Positions 17,826 through 25,833 of a stretch of DNA of 64,000 nt are shown in pieces. Position 1 is the stretch's first letter. Every line of letters starts with the position of its first letter. Origin of the DNA: CAYSAQ01 sp964429235 (GTDB lineage: Bacteria > Margulisbacteria > Riflemargulisbacteria > GWF2-35-9 > DYQY01); contig CAYSAQ010000006.1 in assembly GCA_964429235.1 (NCBI GenBank), positions 1 through 64,000 on the forward strand. Direction: 5' to 3'. The notes beneath the pieces are model-generated. The model saw nothing but the letters and a program-made list of their open reading frames with translations, ran no database searches and had not been told where the DNA came from. Made by a program: the position numbers and the translations under genes.

Positions 17826-18263
17826 TTACTTCCCTATATTCATTATTGTTTGCGCAACTTGTTTAGCAGAGCTAAATATTGCGGCATTTGCTTCATACAT
17901 TCTTCTTGTAACAGCCATATCCGACATTTCCTTAGATAATGAATAGTCAGACATCCTTACAAAACCGTCTTCATCAGCAAGAGGATTTTCTGGATCATAT
18001 AATCTTTGTATTTCCTGAGCATTGTCCCTTACTTGCGAAACATACGGTTCATTGGTTCCTGGCATTGTCCTTACTTCCACATCTTTTCTTCTATAGATAT
18101 CACCATTCACAGTTTTTGATGAATTAATATTAGCTATGTTCTCTGCAATTGCCTGCAACTTTTGTTGTTGAACAATCATGCCGGAACTGCTTATTCCCAT
18201 AACGTCAAAGACATCAGCGAAGAAAAAACTCATACAAAATAAAACAAGCACTATCCTATACAT
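17826..18263 (-). CDS. flgC: Proximal rod protein FlgC
   Basis: FlgC forms part of the proximal rod. GISSSGMIVQQQKLQAIAENIAN is the family N-terminal helix, and the C-terminal MAVTRRMYEANAAIF is the matching end helix. I chose the ATG at 18261-18263: GGTGG lies five bases upstream and the flgB stop lies one base upstream, which suggests coupling. It leaves a hydrophobic extension (MYRIVLVLFCMSFFFADVFDVM) that looks like a signal peptide, unusual because rod proteins leave through the type III exporter. An ATG at 18231-18233 would give a normal-length FlgC but has no good Shine-Dalgarno sequence; one at 18275 would lengthen it by four residues. Confidence 0.9.
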   Translation of the reverse strand: MYRIVLVLFCMSFFFADVFDVMGISSSGMIVQQQKLQAIAENIANINSSKTVNGDIYRRKDVEVRTMPGTNEPYVSQVRDNAQEIQRLYDPENPLADEDGFVRMSDYSLSKEMSDMAVTRRMYEANAAIFSSAKQVAQTIMNIGK

Positions 18264-18264
18264 A

Positions 18265-18576
18265 TTAACCACCATTACCTAGCGTCACTACTTTCTTTAA
18301 AGTCTTTAACCTTGAAGAAAGCAAGGTAGCATAAGAGGAAAGTCTAAGATTATTCTCGGCAAACCTTGTCATTTCCTGATCCATCAAACTTTCTTTATTA
18401 CCTAGCTTCACTTTTGCTTTATCTAAAGCAGAAGAAAAATCTGCTTTATGATAGTTGCCAGATTCTATATTTGCTATATTTGATGCGATTTTCTGTTGTT
18501 TAACAGTAGATGCTTTGATTGCTTTTTCTAAATTATCAAAAGACTGACCATAAACTATTGCATCTAATTCAGCCAT
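18265..18576 (-). CDS. flgB: Proximal rod protein FlgB
   Basis: The 103-residue protein starts with a helix containing KQQKIASNIANIESGNYHKADF (about residues 27-48), the flagellar rod signature, and ends with a helix SSYATLLSSRLKTLKKVV. It is slightly shorter than the usual 110-140. It is first of the flgB-flgC-fliE-fliF set, 50 bases after the sigma factor gene. The start is preceded by a G6 tract in a TCTGGGGGGA context shared with other motility genes. Confidence 0.92.
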   Translation of the reverse strand: MAELDAIVYGQSFDNLEKAIKASTVKQQKIASNIANIESGNYHKADFSSALDKAKVKLGNKESLMDQEMTRFAENNLRLSSYATLLSSRLKTLKKVVTLGNGG

Positions 18577-18583
18577 TTAACAT

Positions 18584-18589
18584 CCCCCC
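18584..18589 (-). promoter_or_regulatory. G6 tract before flgB
   Basis: On the minus strand the leader reads GTCTGGGGGGATGTTAA and then ATG. The run of six G can act as a non-standard Shine-Dalgarno sequence by wobble pairing with the anti-Shine-Dalgarno. The same TCTGGGGGG context occurs before flgG, flgH and the chemoreceptor gene. Confidence 0.55.
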
Positions 18590-18626
18590 AGACAACAACT
18601 TATATACTACTTATTTATATTAGCCG

Positions 18627-19397
18627 TTATATCGACCATTTCCTACCCATCTTATAAGATAAATTTCTTTTTAATTTTTCAAGAATCTTCATATGCATTC
18701 TACTTACCTTGCTTTTGGATATTTGTAGCATTTTAGCTATTTCTAGTTGGTTTTTATCTTCATAGTAGTACAACTTAACTACCTGCTGTTCTTCTGGAGT
18801 TAATTTTTGCACACAATCATGTAAGTTTATTCTTTCATTAGATCGTTCAATTCTATTTACTATTTCTTCTCCAACATCCTCTTTTTTAAGTGCGGAAGAA
18901 ATACTTTCCATATTTTCTAAAGATAATAAATAAACAATTGCTGAGCTGTTTAAAGCTTTATATAACGCGTGATCATGTTCTGGACTACCTTCTTCTACTG
19001 CGTCCATATTGTCATTAGCTAATTGCATCATGCGTTCTTTAACTTTTTCTTTATCTACTCGCTTAGAATATCCTGGATTCTTAGCTTTCCATTCTTTTCT
19101 TATATTATCTAATATTTCTCCTCTAATACGATATGTGGCATAAGTTCTGAAAACAGCACCTTTACTATTGTTATAGTTTTTCCATGCCTTCATAAGGCCT
19201 TCCCAGCCATAACTAACTAAATCATCGAATTCCATTCCAGGAGGCAAATTGCCACCAGAAAAAACTCCTGCTGCAATAGTTTTGATTAAGTTAACAAACT
19301 CTTCCTTTTTGTCTTCAGGAATAGCTTCAACCTTAGTCTCAGACTCTACTGCCTTATATACTGGATTTATTTCAACAATTTTTATCTCATCACTCAT
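18627..19397 (-). CDS. FliA/WhiG-type sigma factor
   Basis: The 256-residue sigma-70-family protein has region 2 in DDLVSYGWEGLMKAWKNY and RTYATYRIRGEILDNIRKEW (about residues 62-110), and region 4 with KNQLEIAKMLQISKSKVSRMH near residue 216, an HTH that reads -35 DNA. The arrangement resembles FliA/SigD/WhiG factors. Its position inside the flagellar operon, 11 bases after flgJ and before flgB, supports a motility role. It has a normal AGGAG Shine-Dalgarno sequence. No clear sigma-28 promoters (TAAA/GCCGATAA) were seen, so its target sequence may differ. Confidence 0.85.
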   Translation of the reverse strand: MSDEIKIVEINPVYKAVESETKVEAIPEDKKEEFVNLIKTIAAGVFSGGNLPPGMEFDDLVSYGWEGLMKAWKNYNNSKGAVFRTYATYRIRGEILDNIRKEWKAKNPGYSKRVDKEKVKERMMQLANDNMDAVEEGSPEHDHALYKALNSSAIVYLLSLENMESISSALKKEDVGEEIVNRIERSNERINLHDCVQKLTPEEQQVVKLYYYEDKNQLEIAKMLQISKSKVSRMHMKILEKLKRNLSYKMGRKWSI

Positions 19398-19408
19398 CCA
19401 TTGATCTC

Positions 19409-19705
19409 CTAATCAAAAGTAATAGTTCCGTCTGCTACCATCTGTTCAGCAACTTGTTGCCTAAAGACTTCATCAATGAGCATTTCAGAAATATCATTAG
19501 AAAATAAGCCTGAAAAAATAGAATCTTCATCATCATCTGAATCCAATCCCTCTGTCATAGCTACTTTCTGCATAAATATTTTCTCTATGTACAGCTTTGC
19601 AAACTCTTGTTTAATTGCATCTTGCTGTTCAATAGAGGGGTCTTTAACCCCACTTTGATATATTATACTGGAATTACCCACAAATGTTAAAGGGTTAACC
19701 GCCAT
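19409..19705 (-). CDS. flgJ: Rod-binding protein (FlgJ N-terminal type)
   Basis: The 98-residue protein matches the FlgJ rod-cap domain alone, with EFAKLYIEKIFMQKVAMTEG near residue 29 and FSGLFSNDISEMLIDEVFRQQVAEQM near residue 64. The muramidase domain of the enterobacterial protein is missing, which is common outside Gammaproteobacteria. It helps assemble the rod in the periplasm. Its start overlaps the flgI stop (TAATG). Confidence 0.88.
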   Translation of the reverse strand: MAVNPLTFVGNSSIIYQSGVKDPSIEQQDAIKQEFAKLYIEKIFMQKVAMTEGLDSDDDEDSIFSGLFSNDISEMLIDEVFRQQVAEQMVADGTITFD

Positions 19706-20748
19706 TAAATGACCTCTATTTCAGCGGTAATAGCTCCAGCAGCCTTAATAGCCTGCAATATTGAAATCATTGTTGATGATTTTGCACCAAGAGCGTTCAA
19801 GGATTTAACTAAATCCATCAATGTGTCACCATTCGCTACAATCTTAAATTTAGACTTAGCCTCAGATACCTTAATATTAACTACATCATAAATATCACGA
19901 TCTATCTTAATGCTAATATCTCCATAATTAATAGCTACTGGGGAGATACGAACTTTCTCGCCAATAACAATAGCACCAGTTCTTTCACTAATAACAATCT
20001 TAGCCGAAGTATCTGGTTCAACTGGAACATCCATAAGTTTAGCTATAAAATCCACCATATCTTTTTTATGCTCCGGAGCCAACCTTACCTTTACAGAAGC
20101 AGCATCATACTTTTCACAATAAGCTAATCCAGACTCTTCTATTGCATAACCAATCCTAGCCGCTGTTATAAAATCTGGTTTTTTCAAATTTAGCTTTAAG
20201 TAATGATCATCTGCTAACTTAACAGGAACCTCTTTTTCTACGATTCCTCCATCAGAAATAACCCCTCTATTAGATTGATTCTTCTGATACCTAACTTCTC
20301 CTGATTCTGCAGAAATTCCGCCAACAACTATGTTTCCCTGAGCTGTTATATAAGTAGACCCATTTGAACCCACAAGTGGAGTAAGCAGCAACGTACCGCC
20401 TCTTAAAGAAACTGCATCTCCTATCGAAGATACGTTCACGTCCAGCTTTTGTCCATTCTTAGCAAATGCTGGTAATTCAGCAGTTACCATAACAGATGCA
20501 GCATTCCTTCCTTGAATATCTGTTTCATCAGGCGATAAACCCATTTTCTTCAACAGATTACGCATTGATTTCTGCGTAAGCATTAGCTGAGGAGAGTCGC
20601 CAGTATTCTTAAGACCTACTACTAGTCCATAGCCCATAACCTGATTAGATCTTGCATCTTCTAAAGAAACAAGCGCTTTAACTCTTGTCTGTATAGCAAA
20701 CAATTGGGCAGATAGAAGAACCAAGCTAATTATCAATAACTTTTTCAT
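19705..20748 (-). CDS. flgI: Flagellar P-ring protein FlgI
   Basis: FlgI builds the P ring around the rod in the peptidoglycan layer. The 347-residue precursor has a Sec signal peptide (MKKLLIISLVLLSAQLFA), then RVKALVSLEDARSNQVMGYGLVVGLKNTGD near residue 22, the family hallmark. The RTGAIVIGEKVRISPVAINYGDISI segment near residue 255 is also typical. It lies 12 bases after flgH. Presence of P and L rings implies an outer membrane. Confidence 0.97.
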   Translation of the reverse strand: MKKLLIISLVLLSAQLFAIQTRVKALVSLEDARSNQVMGYGLVVGLKNTGDSPQLMLTQKSMRNLLKKMGLSPDETDIQGRNAASVMVTAELPAFAKNGQKLDVNVSSIGDAVSLRGGTLLLTPLVGSNGSTYITAQGNIVVGGISAESGEVRYQKNQSNRGVISDGGIVEKEVPVKLADDHYLKLNLKKPDFITAARIGYAIEESGLAYCEKYDAASVKVRLAPEHKKDMVDFIAKLMDVPVEPDTSAKIVISERTGAIVIGEKVRISPVAINYGDISIKIDRDIYDVVNIKVSEAKSKFKIVANGDTLMDLVKSLNALGAKSSTMISILQAIKAAGAITAEIEVI

Positions 20749-20760
20749 ACTTATATCCCC

Positions 20761-21351
20761 CTAAAAAATCCAATCAACAAACTGAGCAAGAAAACCTTTT
20801 TCCTGATCACGAGAAACATTGCCATAGCCCTTAAGCTTTAAAACAACATTGGAAACTTTAGATGAGTTAACAGAGTTATTAGCCTGGATATCAGCTTTCC
20901 TAACTAATCCATCTATTGATATTTCTTCTTCTTCATTATTTATGATAATTGTCTTGGTTCCACGAATATAAAACTTATCTTCATGAACTTTATAAATGGT
21001 TGCTGTTAATGCACCCTGCAATTTACTTGTTCTTCCAGTACTTCCACTACCTGAAAAATTGTTCTCTGCAGAAAAACCCAGTCCGCCTCTATGTGCTTGA
21101 GTTTTATCAAGGTCTAAATAATTAGCCGCTTGGGACCAGCTAAGATCAGCATCTCCATTAATACCTGTATTTCTTCTAAGCTGAGTATCTGCTTGCTGTG
21201 TAGCCATATGATATTCATCAATATTTATAAAAACAACATCTCCAACTTTTCTAGCTACAGATGGACCATAGGGATTAACACTATCTTCTGTCCATAAAGA
21301 TCCAGCAAACATAAATGATACTGTCATTAATAAAAGTATATACTTTTTCAT
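20761..21351 (-). CDS. flgH: Flagellar L-ring protein FlgH
   Basis: FlgH forms the L ring in the outer membrane. The 196-residue protein has a hydrophobic signal (MKKYILLLMTVSFMFAG), then SLWTEDSVNPYGPSVARKVGDVVFINIDE, the family core, and IRGTKTIIINNEEEEISIDGLVR near residue 129. The usual lipoprotein cysteine at the end of the signal is absent, so it is probably cleaved as a normal secretory protein and not lipidated. It follows panD with a hairpin and a G6 tract between. Confidence 0.94.
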   Translation of the reverse strand: MKKYILLLMTVSFMFAGSLWTEDSVNPYGPSVARKVGDVVFINIDEYHMATQQADTQLRRNTGINGDADLSWSQAANYLDLDKTQAHRGGLGFSAENNFSGSGSTGRTSKLQGALTATIYKVHEDKFYIRGTKTIIINNEEEEISIDGLVRKADIQANNSVNSSKVSNVVLKLKGYGNVSRDQEKGFLAQFVDWIF

Positions 21352-21354
21352 AAT

Positions 21355-21360
21355 CCCCCC
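21355..21360 (-). promoter_or_regulatory. G6 tract before flgH
   Basis: The flgH leader reads ATCTGGGGGGATT and then ATG, with the G run three bases before the start. It shares its context with the flgB, flgG and chemoreceptor leaders. Confidence 0.55.
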
Positions 21361-21364
21361 AGAT

Positions 21365-21388
21365 GAACTAATTTTTATTTATTAGTTC
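21365..21388 (-). promoter_or_regulatory. Hairpin at the panD-flgH junction
   Basis: A perfect eight-base inverted repeat, GAACTAAT and ATTAGTTC with an eight-base AT-rich loop, spans the last codons of panD and ends five bases before the G6 tract of flgH. There is no U run, so it is not a simple terminator. It could shield the flgH start or mark an mRNA processing point. Confidence 0.45.
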
Positions 21389-21731
21389 TAATTATTTCGT
21401 TATTCTCTCCGAGAATAACTTTTAATGGCTTATAACTAGGCAATTCTGCCTCATCAAGCATACCATATGACATAATAATTATTACATCCCCAGGCTCTGC
21501 AAGCCTTGCAGCTGCGCCATTAAGAGTAATATCCCCTTGTGTGTCGCCCTTGATAACATAAGTAACAAACCGTTGTCCGTTATTTACATTCACAACTTGC
21601 ACTTGCTCATATTCTACTATATTAGCCTGCTTCATCAGGTCCTCATAGATGGTGATACTTCCTTCATACTCTGTATTTGTATCTACTACTCTCGCTCTGT
21701 GTATTTTTGATCTTAAAACATTCACTAACAT
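21375..21731 (-). CDS. panD: Aspartate 1-decarboxylase
   Basis: PanD makes beta-alanine from aspartate for pantothenate and coenzyme A. The 118-residue protein has every hallmark: KIHRARV with Lys9, the self-cleavage Gly24-Ser25 in YEGSITI that yields the pyruvoyl group, Arg54 and Tyr58 in NNGQRFVTY, and LNGAAARL near residue 78. Unusually it lies inside the flagellar operon between flgA and flgH; its start codon overlaps the flgA stop. panB and panC are not nearby. Confidence 0.95.
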   Translation of the reverse strand: MLVNVLRSKIHRARVVDTNTEYEGSITIYEDLMKQANIVEYEQVQVVNVNNGQRFVTYVIKGDTQGDITLNGAAARLAEPGDVIIIMSYGMLDEAELPSYKPLKVILGENNEIIRTNK

Positions 21732-22438
21732 CAGTTAACAATTACCTCCACATTTTTACTACTTAAGACTCTTACAGACAACCTTTTTCCTGTCTGTTTA
21801 TTTAGCACCTTAATTGTACTACCGACAGCCCCGTTTTTCAACGAAACACCAGGCATGAATACTGTTACGCTTCCACTTTTTGCCTCTATAACACAATCAT
21901 CTTGTTTAAAGATTACATCTTTCTCTTTTAGATCATACTTATTAAACACATCGCCTTTAGATTTATAAAACTTATTTTGCTTGCCATACAGGGACTTTTT
22001 ATCAAAAATAACATTATCATTTAAATCTCTAAAGTCTTTCCATATCTGCATAACAGCATTTTCAGACAGAATTACTCCTGATCCTAACTTGTTTGCAACA
22101 ACAGGAACTAAAACTCTCACATCTAGATAAAAAGGAATCTTTCGTATAACTGCGTTTGTTTTACCAAGCACTCCTAGCTCATTGTAGCCGTGCTTATATG
22201 TTTTAGGAAATTTCAATCTTTTCCCAGACAGCTTTTCATCTAATTTTACCGAAAAAGTTACTTCACTAGGAATATACTCAAAATGACTTTCAATATCCGC
22301 TAACAAATCTACATTTTGCACATTCGCAAATGCAAATGAGAAACATAAAAGAAATAGTAGTAAGAAACTACGCTCTAGCGATTTCTGCAGCAGACTTAAG
22401 CATGTCTTCCCCAGATTGTATTGCTTTTGAAATAACAT
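21731..22438 (-). CDS. flgA: Flagellar P-ring chaperone FlgA
   Basis: FlgA is the periplasmic chaperone for P-ring assembly. The C-terminal SAF-like domain is recognisable: LKEKDVIFKQDDCVIEAKSGSV near residue 170 and GAVGSTIKVLNKQTGKRLSVRV near 205. The only in-frame ATG overlaps flgG by 71 bases and gives a long 24-residue N-region before the hydrophobic core SFLLLFLLCFSFAFA. A CTG start nearer the hydrophobic part is also possible. The middle of the protein is divergent. Position between flgG and flgH/flgI supports the call. Confidence 0.85.
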   Translation of the reverse strand: MLFQKQYNLGKTCLSLLQKSLERSFLLLFLLCFSFAFANVQNVDLLADIESHFEYIPSEVTFSVKLDEKLSGKRLKFPKTYKHGYNELGVLGKTNAVIRKIPFYLDVRVLVPVVANKLGSGVILSENAVMQIWKDFRDLNDNVIFDKKSLYGKQNKFYKSKGDVFNKYDLKEKDVIFKQDDCVIEAKSGSVTVFMPGVSLKNGAVGSTIKVLNKQTGKRLSVRVLSSKNVEVIVN

Positions 22439-23156
22439 CGAATGCTCTCTGAGTTATTAACATCTCCATCATGGAGCCTATTATATCAACATTACTAGAT
22501 TCTATGGCAAACTGTGATAGTGAACCAAAATTATTATCCCCAGGATCTCCAACTATTGGATTACCTGAAGCCATAGTTTCTTTATATAAATTATTACCGA
22601 TACTTTCTAATCCAGGAGCGTTAACAAATTTTGCTAACTGAATTTGCCCCATTGTTCTTTCTTGAGTCTCCTGATTTAGGGTAATATACACCATTCCATC
22701 TGGAGCTACTCTAACAGTATCTGTTCCTTCTGGTATAAGGATTCCAGGTTCTAAAATATTACCATTAGGGTCTACTAATTGACCTCTACTATCTAAATTC
22801 AAGTTTCCAGCTCTTCCATACCCTACTTCCGAATTTGCCATACGGAACATAAAAAATCCATCTCCATTTATTGCCAGATCAAACTCATTATTAGTAACAG
22901 CTATCGTACCTTGGCTGAAATCTTTTGGTGTAGCAACAACCCGTACACCTGAACCCATCTCTATGTTTGAAGGTTTAGTAATACCGTCTCTTCTTTGTAC
23001 TGCTCTATCCAACACCTGTGGAAAAATATTTTCCATATCTGTTCTTGTTGATTTATATCCAATAGTTTTAGAGTTGGAAATATTGTTGGTAATATTGATC
23101 ATATCCTTTTCCAAGGCTGTCATGCCGGTTGCACCAACGAAAAATTGTCTAATCAT
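22368..23156 (-). CDS. flgG: Distal rod protein FlgG
   Basis: FlgG forms the distal rod. I start at the ATG at 23154-23156 (MIRQFFVGATGMTALEKDM, the family start); the longer frame adds 20 unrelated residues. The 262-residue protein has NISNSKTIGYKSTRTDMENIF near residue 27, the LAINGDGFFMF core near residue 81, and the C-terminal SNVDIIGSMMEMLITQRAFDVISK. It is the first gene of the operon. Its start is preceded by a seven-G tract and a promoter at 23229-23257. Confidence 0.95.
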   Translation of the reverse strand: MIRQFFVGATGMTALEKDMINITNNISNSKTIGYKSTRTDMENIFPQVLDRAVQRRDGITKPSNIEMGSGVRVVATPKDFSQGTIAVTNNEFDLAINGDGFFMFRMANSEVGYGRAGNLNLDSRGQLVDPNGNILEPGILIPEGTDTVRVAPDGMVYITLNQETQERTMGQIQLAKFVNAPGLESIGNNLYKETMASGNPIVGDPGDNNFGSLSQFAIESSNVDIIGSMMEMLITQRAFDVISKAIQSGEDMLKSAAEIARA

Positions 23157-23163
23157 AATAACT

Positions 23164-23170
23164 CCCCCCC
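23164..23170 (-). promoter_or_regulatory. G7 tract before flgG
   Basis: The flgG leader reads CTCTGGGGGGGAGTTATT and then ATG. The GGGGAG part is a fair Shine-Dalgarno sequence, but the long G run and upstream TCT match the other motility leaders. Confidence 0.6.
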
Positions 23171-23228
23171 AGAGACAAATCCACCAGCCCAATAAACTAG
23201 TGAACAAATTAACCAATGAACTAATTAA

Positions 23229-23257
23229 ATATTAGCCTCTTTTATATAGTGAGACAA
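23229..23257 (-). promoter_or_regulatory. Promoter of the flagellar operon
   Basis: On the minus strand, TTGTCT (23252-23257) and TAATAT (23229-23234) are exactly 17 bases apart, with a leader of about 65 bases before flgG. The chemoreceptor promoter at 63917-63945 has the same spacing and -10 box and a one-base different -35. Confidence 0.65.
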
Positions 23258-23278
23258 TAGATGATGATGAAAAGTTCC

Positions 23279-23776
23279 CTATTTATTTAGGACTACTACA
23301 GGGAAATCTACGACGTATAGTTTATAGACAGCTTCAGGGCCTAACTCAGGAAATGCGACACAGTCCATTTTTTTAATTTTATCAGCTAAATATGCTCCTG
23401 CGCCTCCGATAGTTCCAAAATAAACAGCATCATTATCTTTGATAGACTGTTTAACTTCTTCAGACCTATTACCTTTACCAATCATTACTTTTACGCCTTC
23501 GCTAAGCAATCTTGGAGTAAATTTATCCATCCTTGCACTAGTGGTCGGTCCAGCTGAACCGCAAACAAATCCAACAGGTGCTGGAGTTGGCCCCATATAA
23601 TAAATAGAGGCATTATCTAGCTCAAAAGGAGTCTTCTCTCCAGCATCAAGCAACTTAATAAGTTTCATATGAGTATTATCCCTAGCTGTATACAATGTTC
23701 CAGAAAGAAACACAGTATCTCCCTCATTAAGACCAGCGATATCCTCATTTGTTAGTGGAAGAGTTATGTTCTTCAT
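23279..23776 (-). CDS. Fumarate hydratase class I, beta subunit
   Basis: This is the C-terminal half of a two-subunit, oxygen-sensitive [4Fe-4S] fumarase that hydrates fumarate to malate. The 165-residue protein has GDTVFLSGTLYTARDNTHMK near residue 19, the YMGPTPAP segment, and CGSAGPTTSARMDKF near residue 72. It overlaps the alpha subunit by four bases. A tartrate dehydratase reading is possible, but the neighbouring icd favours the TCA cycle. Confidence 0.92.
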   Translation of the reverse strand: MKNITLPLTNEDIAGLNEGDTVFLSGTLYTARDNTHMKLIKLLDAGEKTPFELDNASIYYMGPTPAPVGFVCGSAGPTTSARMDKFTPRLLSEGVKVMIGKGNRSEEVKQSIKDNDAVYFGTIGGAGAYLADKIKKMDCVAFPELGPEAVYKLYVVDFPVVVLNK

Positions 23777-24603
23777 AATTTAATCACCGCATGTCGCGTG
23801 CTATGGCATCCAACATTAAGAGCAACTGGCATAGATGCTATATGACAAGGGGATGCTTCTATAAACACATCCATTACCGTAAGCTTTCCACCAAAACCAC
23901 CAACACCAATACCAAGGTCATTAACCTCTTTTAAGATTCTTTCTTCAAGAGCAGCATATCTAGAGTTAGGATTTCTTTGACCTAGTTCTCTAAATAAAGC
24001 TTTCTTAGAAATCATGGCAACTTTTTCGAAATTACCACCAACACCAATACCTAAAATAAGAGGAGGACAACAATTAGCACCCTTCTCTCTTATTCTGTTA
24101 ACTACTAAATCTACAATACCTTGCTCTCCATCAGCAGGGCTCATCATCTCTAATACAGATACGTTCTCGCTACCACCACCTTTGGCCATTACAGCAAGCT
24201 CAAACACATCTCCATCTACTAATTCCATATGGATAATTGCTGGAGTGTTATCTCCAGTATTCTTCCTATCAAGAGGGTCTGCTACTACAGATTTCCTAAG
24301 ATTATTCTCTTCATAGCCTTTTTTGACAGCCTCATTGATTATTACTCTCAAATCACCATCAAAAGAAACATCCTTACCTACTTTAGCAAAGACAACTACA
24401 ATGCCAGTATCCTGACATAGAGCTATTTTCTTTGCATCTGCGATCTCAGCATTCTCTACTAATATATTAAGGAACTCTTTCTCCTTTGTTTCAACATTAG
24501 CCTGCTGAAAACAACCGAGTATCCCTTTATCAATCGTAAAATTAATATCAGCCAATGACTGGGCTAATTTATCGATTATTAGTTTAGAATCTATTTTCCT
24601 CAT
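23773..24603 (-). CDS. Fumarate hydratase class I, alpha subunit
   Basis: The 276-residue N-terminal subunit holds the Fe-S cluster cysteines: ALCQDTG near residue 61, GANCCPPLILGIGVGGN near residue 180 and SPCHIASMPVALNVGCHSTRHA near residue 250. It is transcribed after icd (11 bases) and coupled to the beta subunit. The split alpha/beta form is typical of many anaerobes and deep-branching bacteria. Confidence 0.94.
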   Translation of the reverse strand: MRKIDSKLIIDKLAQSLADINFTIDKGILGCFQQANVETKEKEFLNILVENAEIADAKKIALCQDTGIVVVFAKVGKDVSFDGDLRVIINEAVKKGYEENNLRKSVVADPLDRKNTGDNTPAIIHMELVDGDVFELAVMAKGGGSENVSVLEMMSPADGEQGIVDLVVNRIREKGANCCPPLILGIGVGGNFEKVAMISKKALFRELGQRNPNSRYAALEERILKEVNDLGIGVGGFGGKLTVMDVFIEASPCHIASMPVALNVGCHSTRHAVIKL

Positions 24604-24614
24604 GATTTAAAATC

Positions 24615-25829
24615 TTATATATTTGCACAGAGTGCATCAGCAAATGCAGAAGTAGACAATTCGTCAGCTCCATCCATTAATCTTGCAAGATCATAAGTAA
24701 CTTTCTTCTCAGATATTGTCTTCTCTATAGCTTTAACTATTAACTCACCAGCTTCTTGCCATCCCAAATAATCTAACATCATAACTGCTGAAAGAATTAA
24801 TGATGAAGGATTAACTTTATTAAGATTAGTATACTTAGGTGCTGTACCATGAGTAGCTTCAAAAATAGCAACGCCTGTTAAATAATTGATATTTGCTCCT
24901 GGAGCGATACCAATACCACCAACACAGGCTGCTAATGCATCAGAGATATAATCTCCATTAAGGTTCATTGTTGCGATAACATCATATTCGGCAGGTCTTA
25001 GAAGGATCTGTTGCAAAAATGCATCAGCGATAACGTCTTTGATAACAATATCTTTACCATTATTAGGGTTCTTCATAGTCATCCATGGACCACCATCAAG
25101 TAGCTCTGCGCCAAACTCATCTTTTGCAAGCTCATATCCCCAATCACGGAATCCACCTTCAGTGAACTTCATGATATTTCCTTTATGTACTAATGTTACA
25201 GATGGTCTATCCATCTCAATAGCATAAAGGATAGCTGCCTTAACTAGTCTTGCAGTACCTTCCTGTGATACAGGCTTGATTCCGATGCCAGAAGTCTCTG
25301 GAAAACGAATCTTATCTACACCCATTTCTTCTTGTAAGAATTTGATAACTTTCTTTACCTCAGGAGTACCTTGTTGCCATTCAATACCAGCATAGATATC
25401 TTCAGAGTTCTCTCTAAAAATAACCATATCTGTAAGATCTGGTCTCTTTAATGGAGAAGGAACACCTTTGAAATATCTAACAGGTCTTAGACAAACATAT
25501 AAATCCATAATCTGTCTTAGTGCCACGTTCAGGCTTCTCATACCACCACCGATAGGAGTAGTAAGAGGACCTTTGATAGCTACAACATATTCATTAATGT
25601 CTTTGATAGTTTGATCTGGTAGCCATTCGCCTTTTTCGTTGAAAGCTTTCTCTCCAGCGTATGTCTCTTTCCAGATAATTTTCTTACCAATTTTTGCACA
25701 AGCAGTATCCACTACCTGTTTCATTGCTTTAGTAATATCAGCACCGATTCCATCTCCTTCAATAAAAGGGATTATCGCCTCATCTGGTACTACTAACTGT
25801 CCGTTTTGCATTGTTATTTTATTTGTCAT
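24615..25829 (-). CDS. icd: Isocitrate dehydrogenase, NADP type
   Basis: The enzyme oxidises isocitrate to 2-oxoglutarate. The 404-residue protein shows IPFIEGDGIGADIT near residue 20, the substrate loop GGGMRSLNVALRQ near residue 98, ENSEDIYAGIEW near residue 139, and GDYISDALAACVGGIGIAPGAN near residue 288. The sequence resembles the E. coli-type enzyme. ATHGTAPKYTNLNKVNP near residue 328 holds the cofactor region and suggests NADP, but cofactor choice is inferred. It starts four bases after the UPF0182 gene. Confidence 0.94.
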   Translation of the reverse strand: MTNKITMQNGQLVVPDEAIIPFIEGDGIGADITKAMKQVVDTACAKIGKKIIWKETYAGEKAFNEKGEWLPDQTIKDINEYVVAIKGPLTTPIGGGMRSLNVALRQIMDLYVCLRPVRYFKGVPSPLKRPDLTDMVIFRENSEDIYAGIEWQQGTPEVKKVIKFLQEEMGVDKIRFPETSGIGIKPVSQEGTARLVKAAILYAIEMDRPSVTLVHKGNIMKFTEGGFRDWGYELAKDEFGAELLDGGPWMTMKNPNNGKDIVIKDVIADAFLQQILLRPAEYDVIATMNLNGDYISDALAACVGGIGIAPGANINYLTGVAIFEATHGTAPKYTNLNKVNPSSLILSAVMMLDYLGWQEAGELIVKAIEKTISEKKVTYDLARLMDGADELSTSAFADALCANI

Positions 25830-25833
25830 CTAG

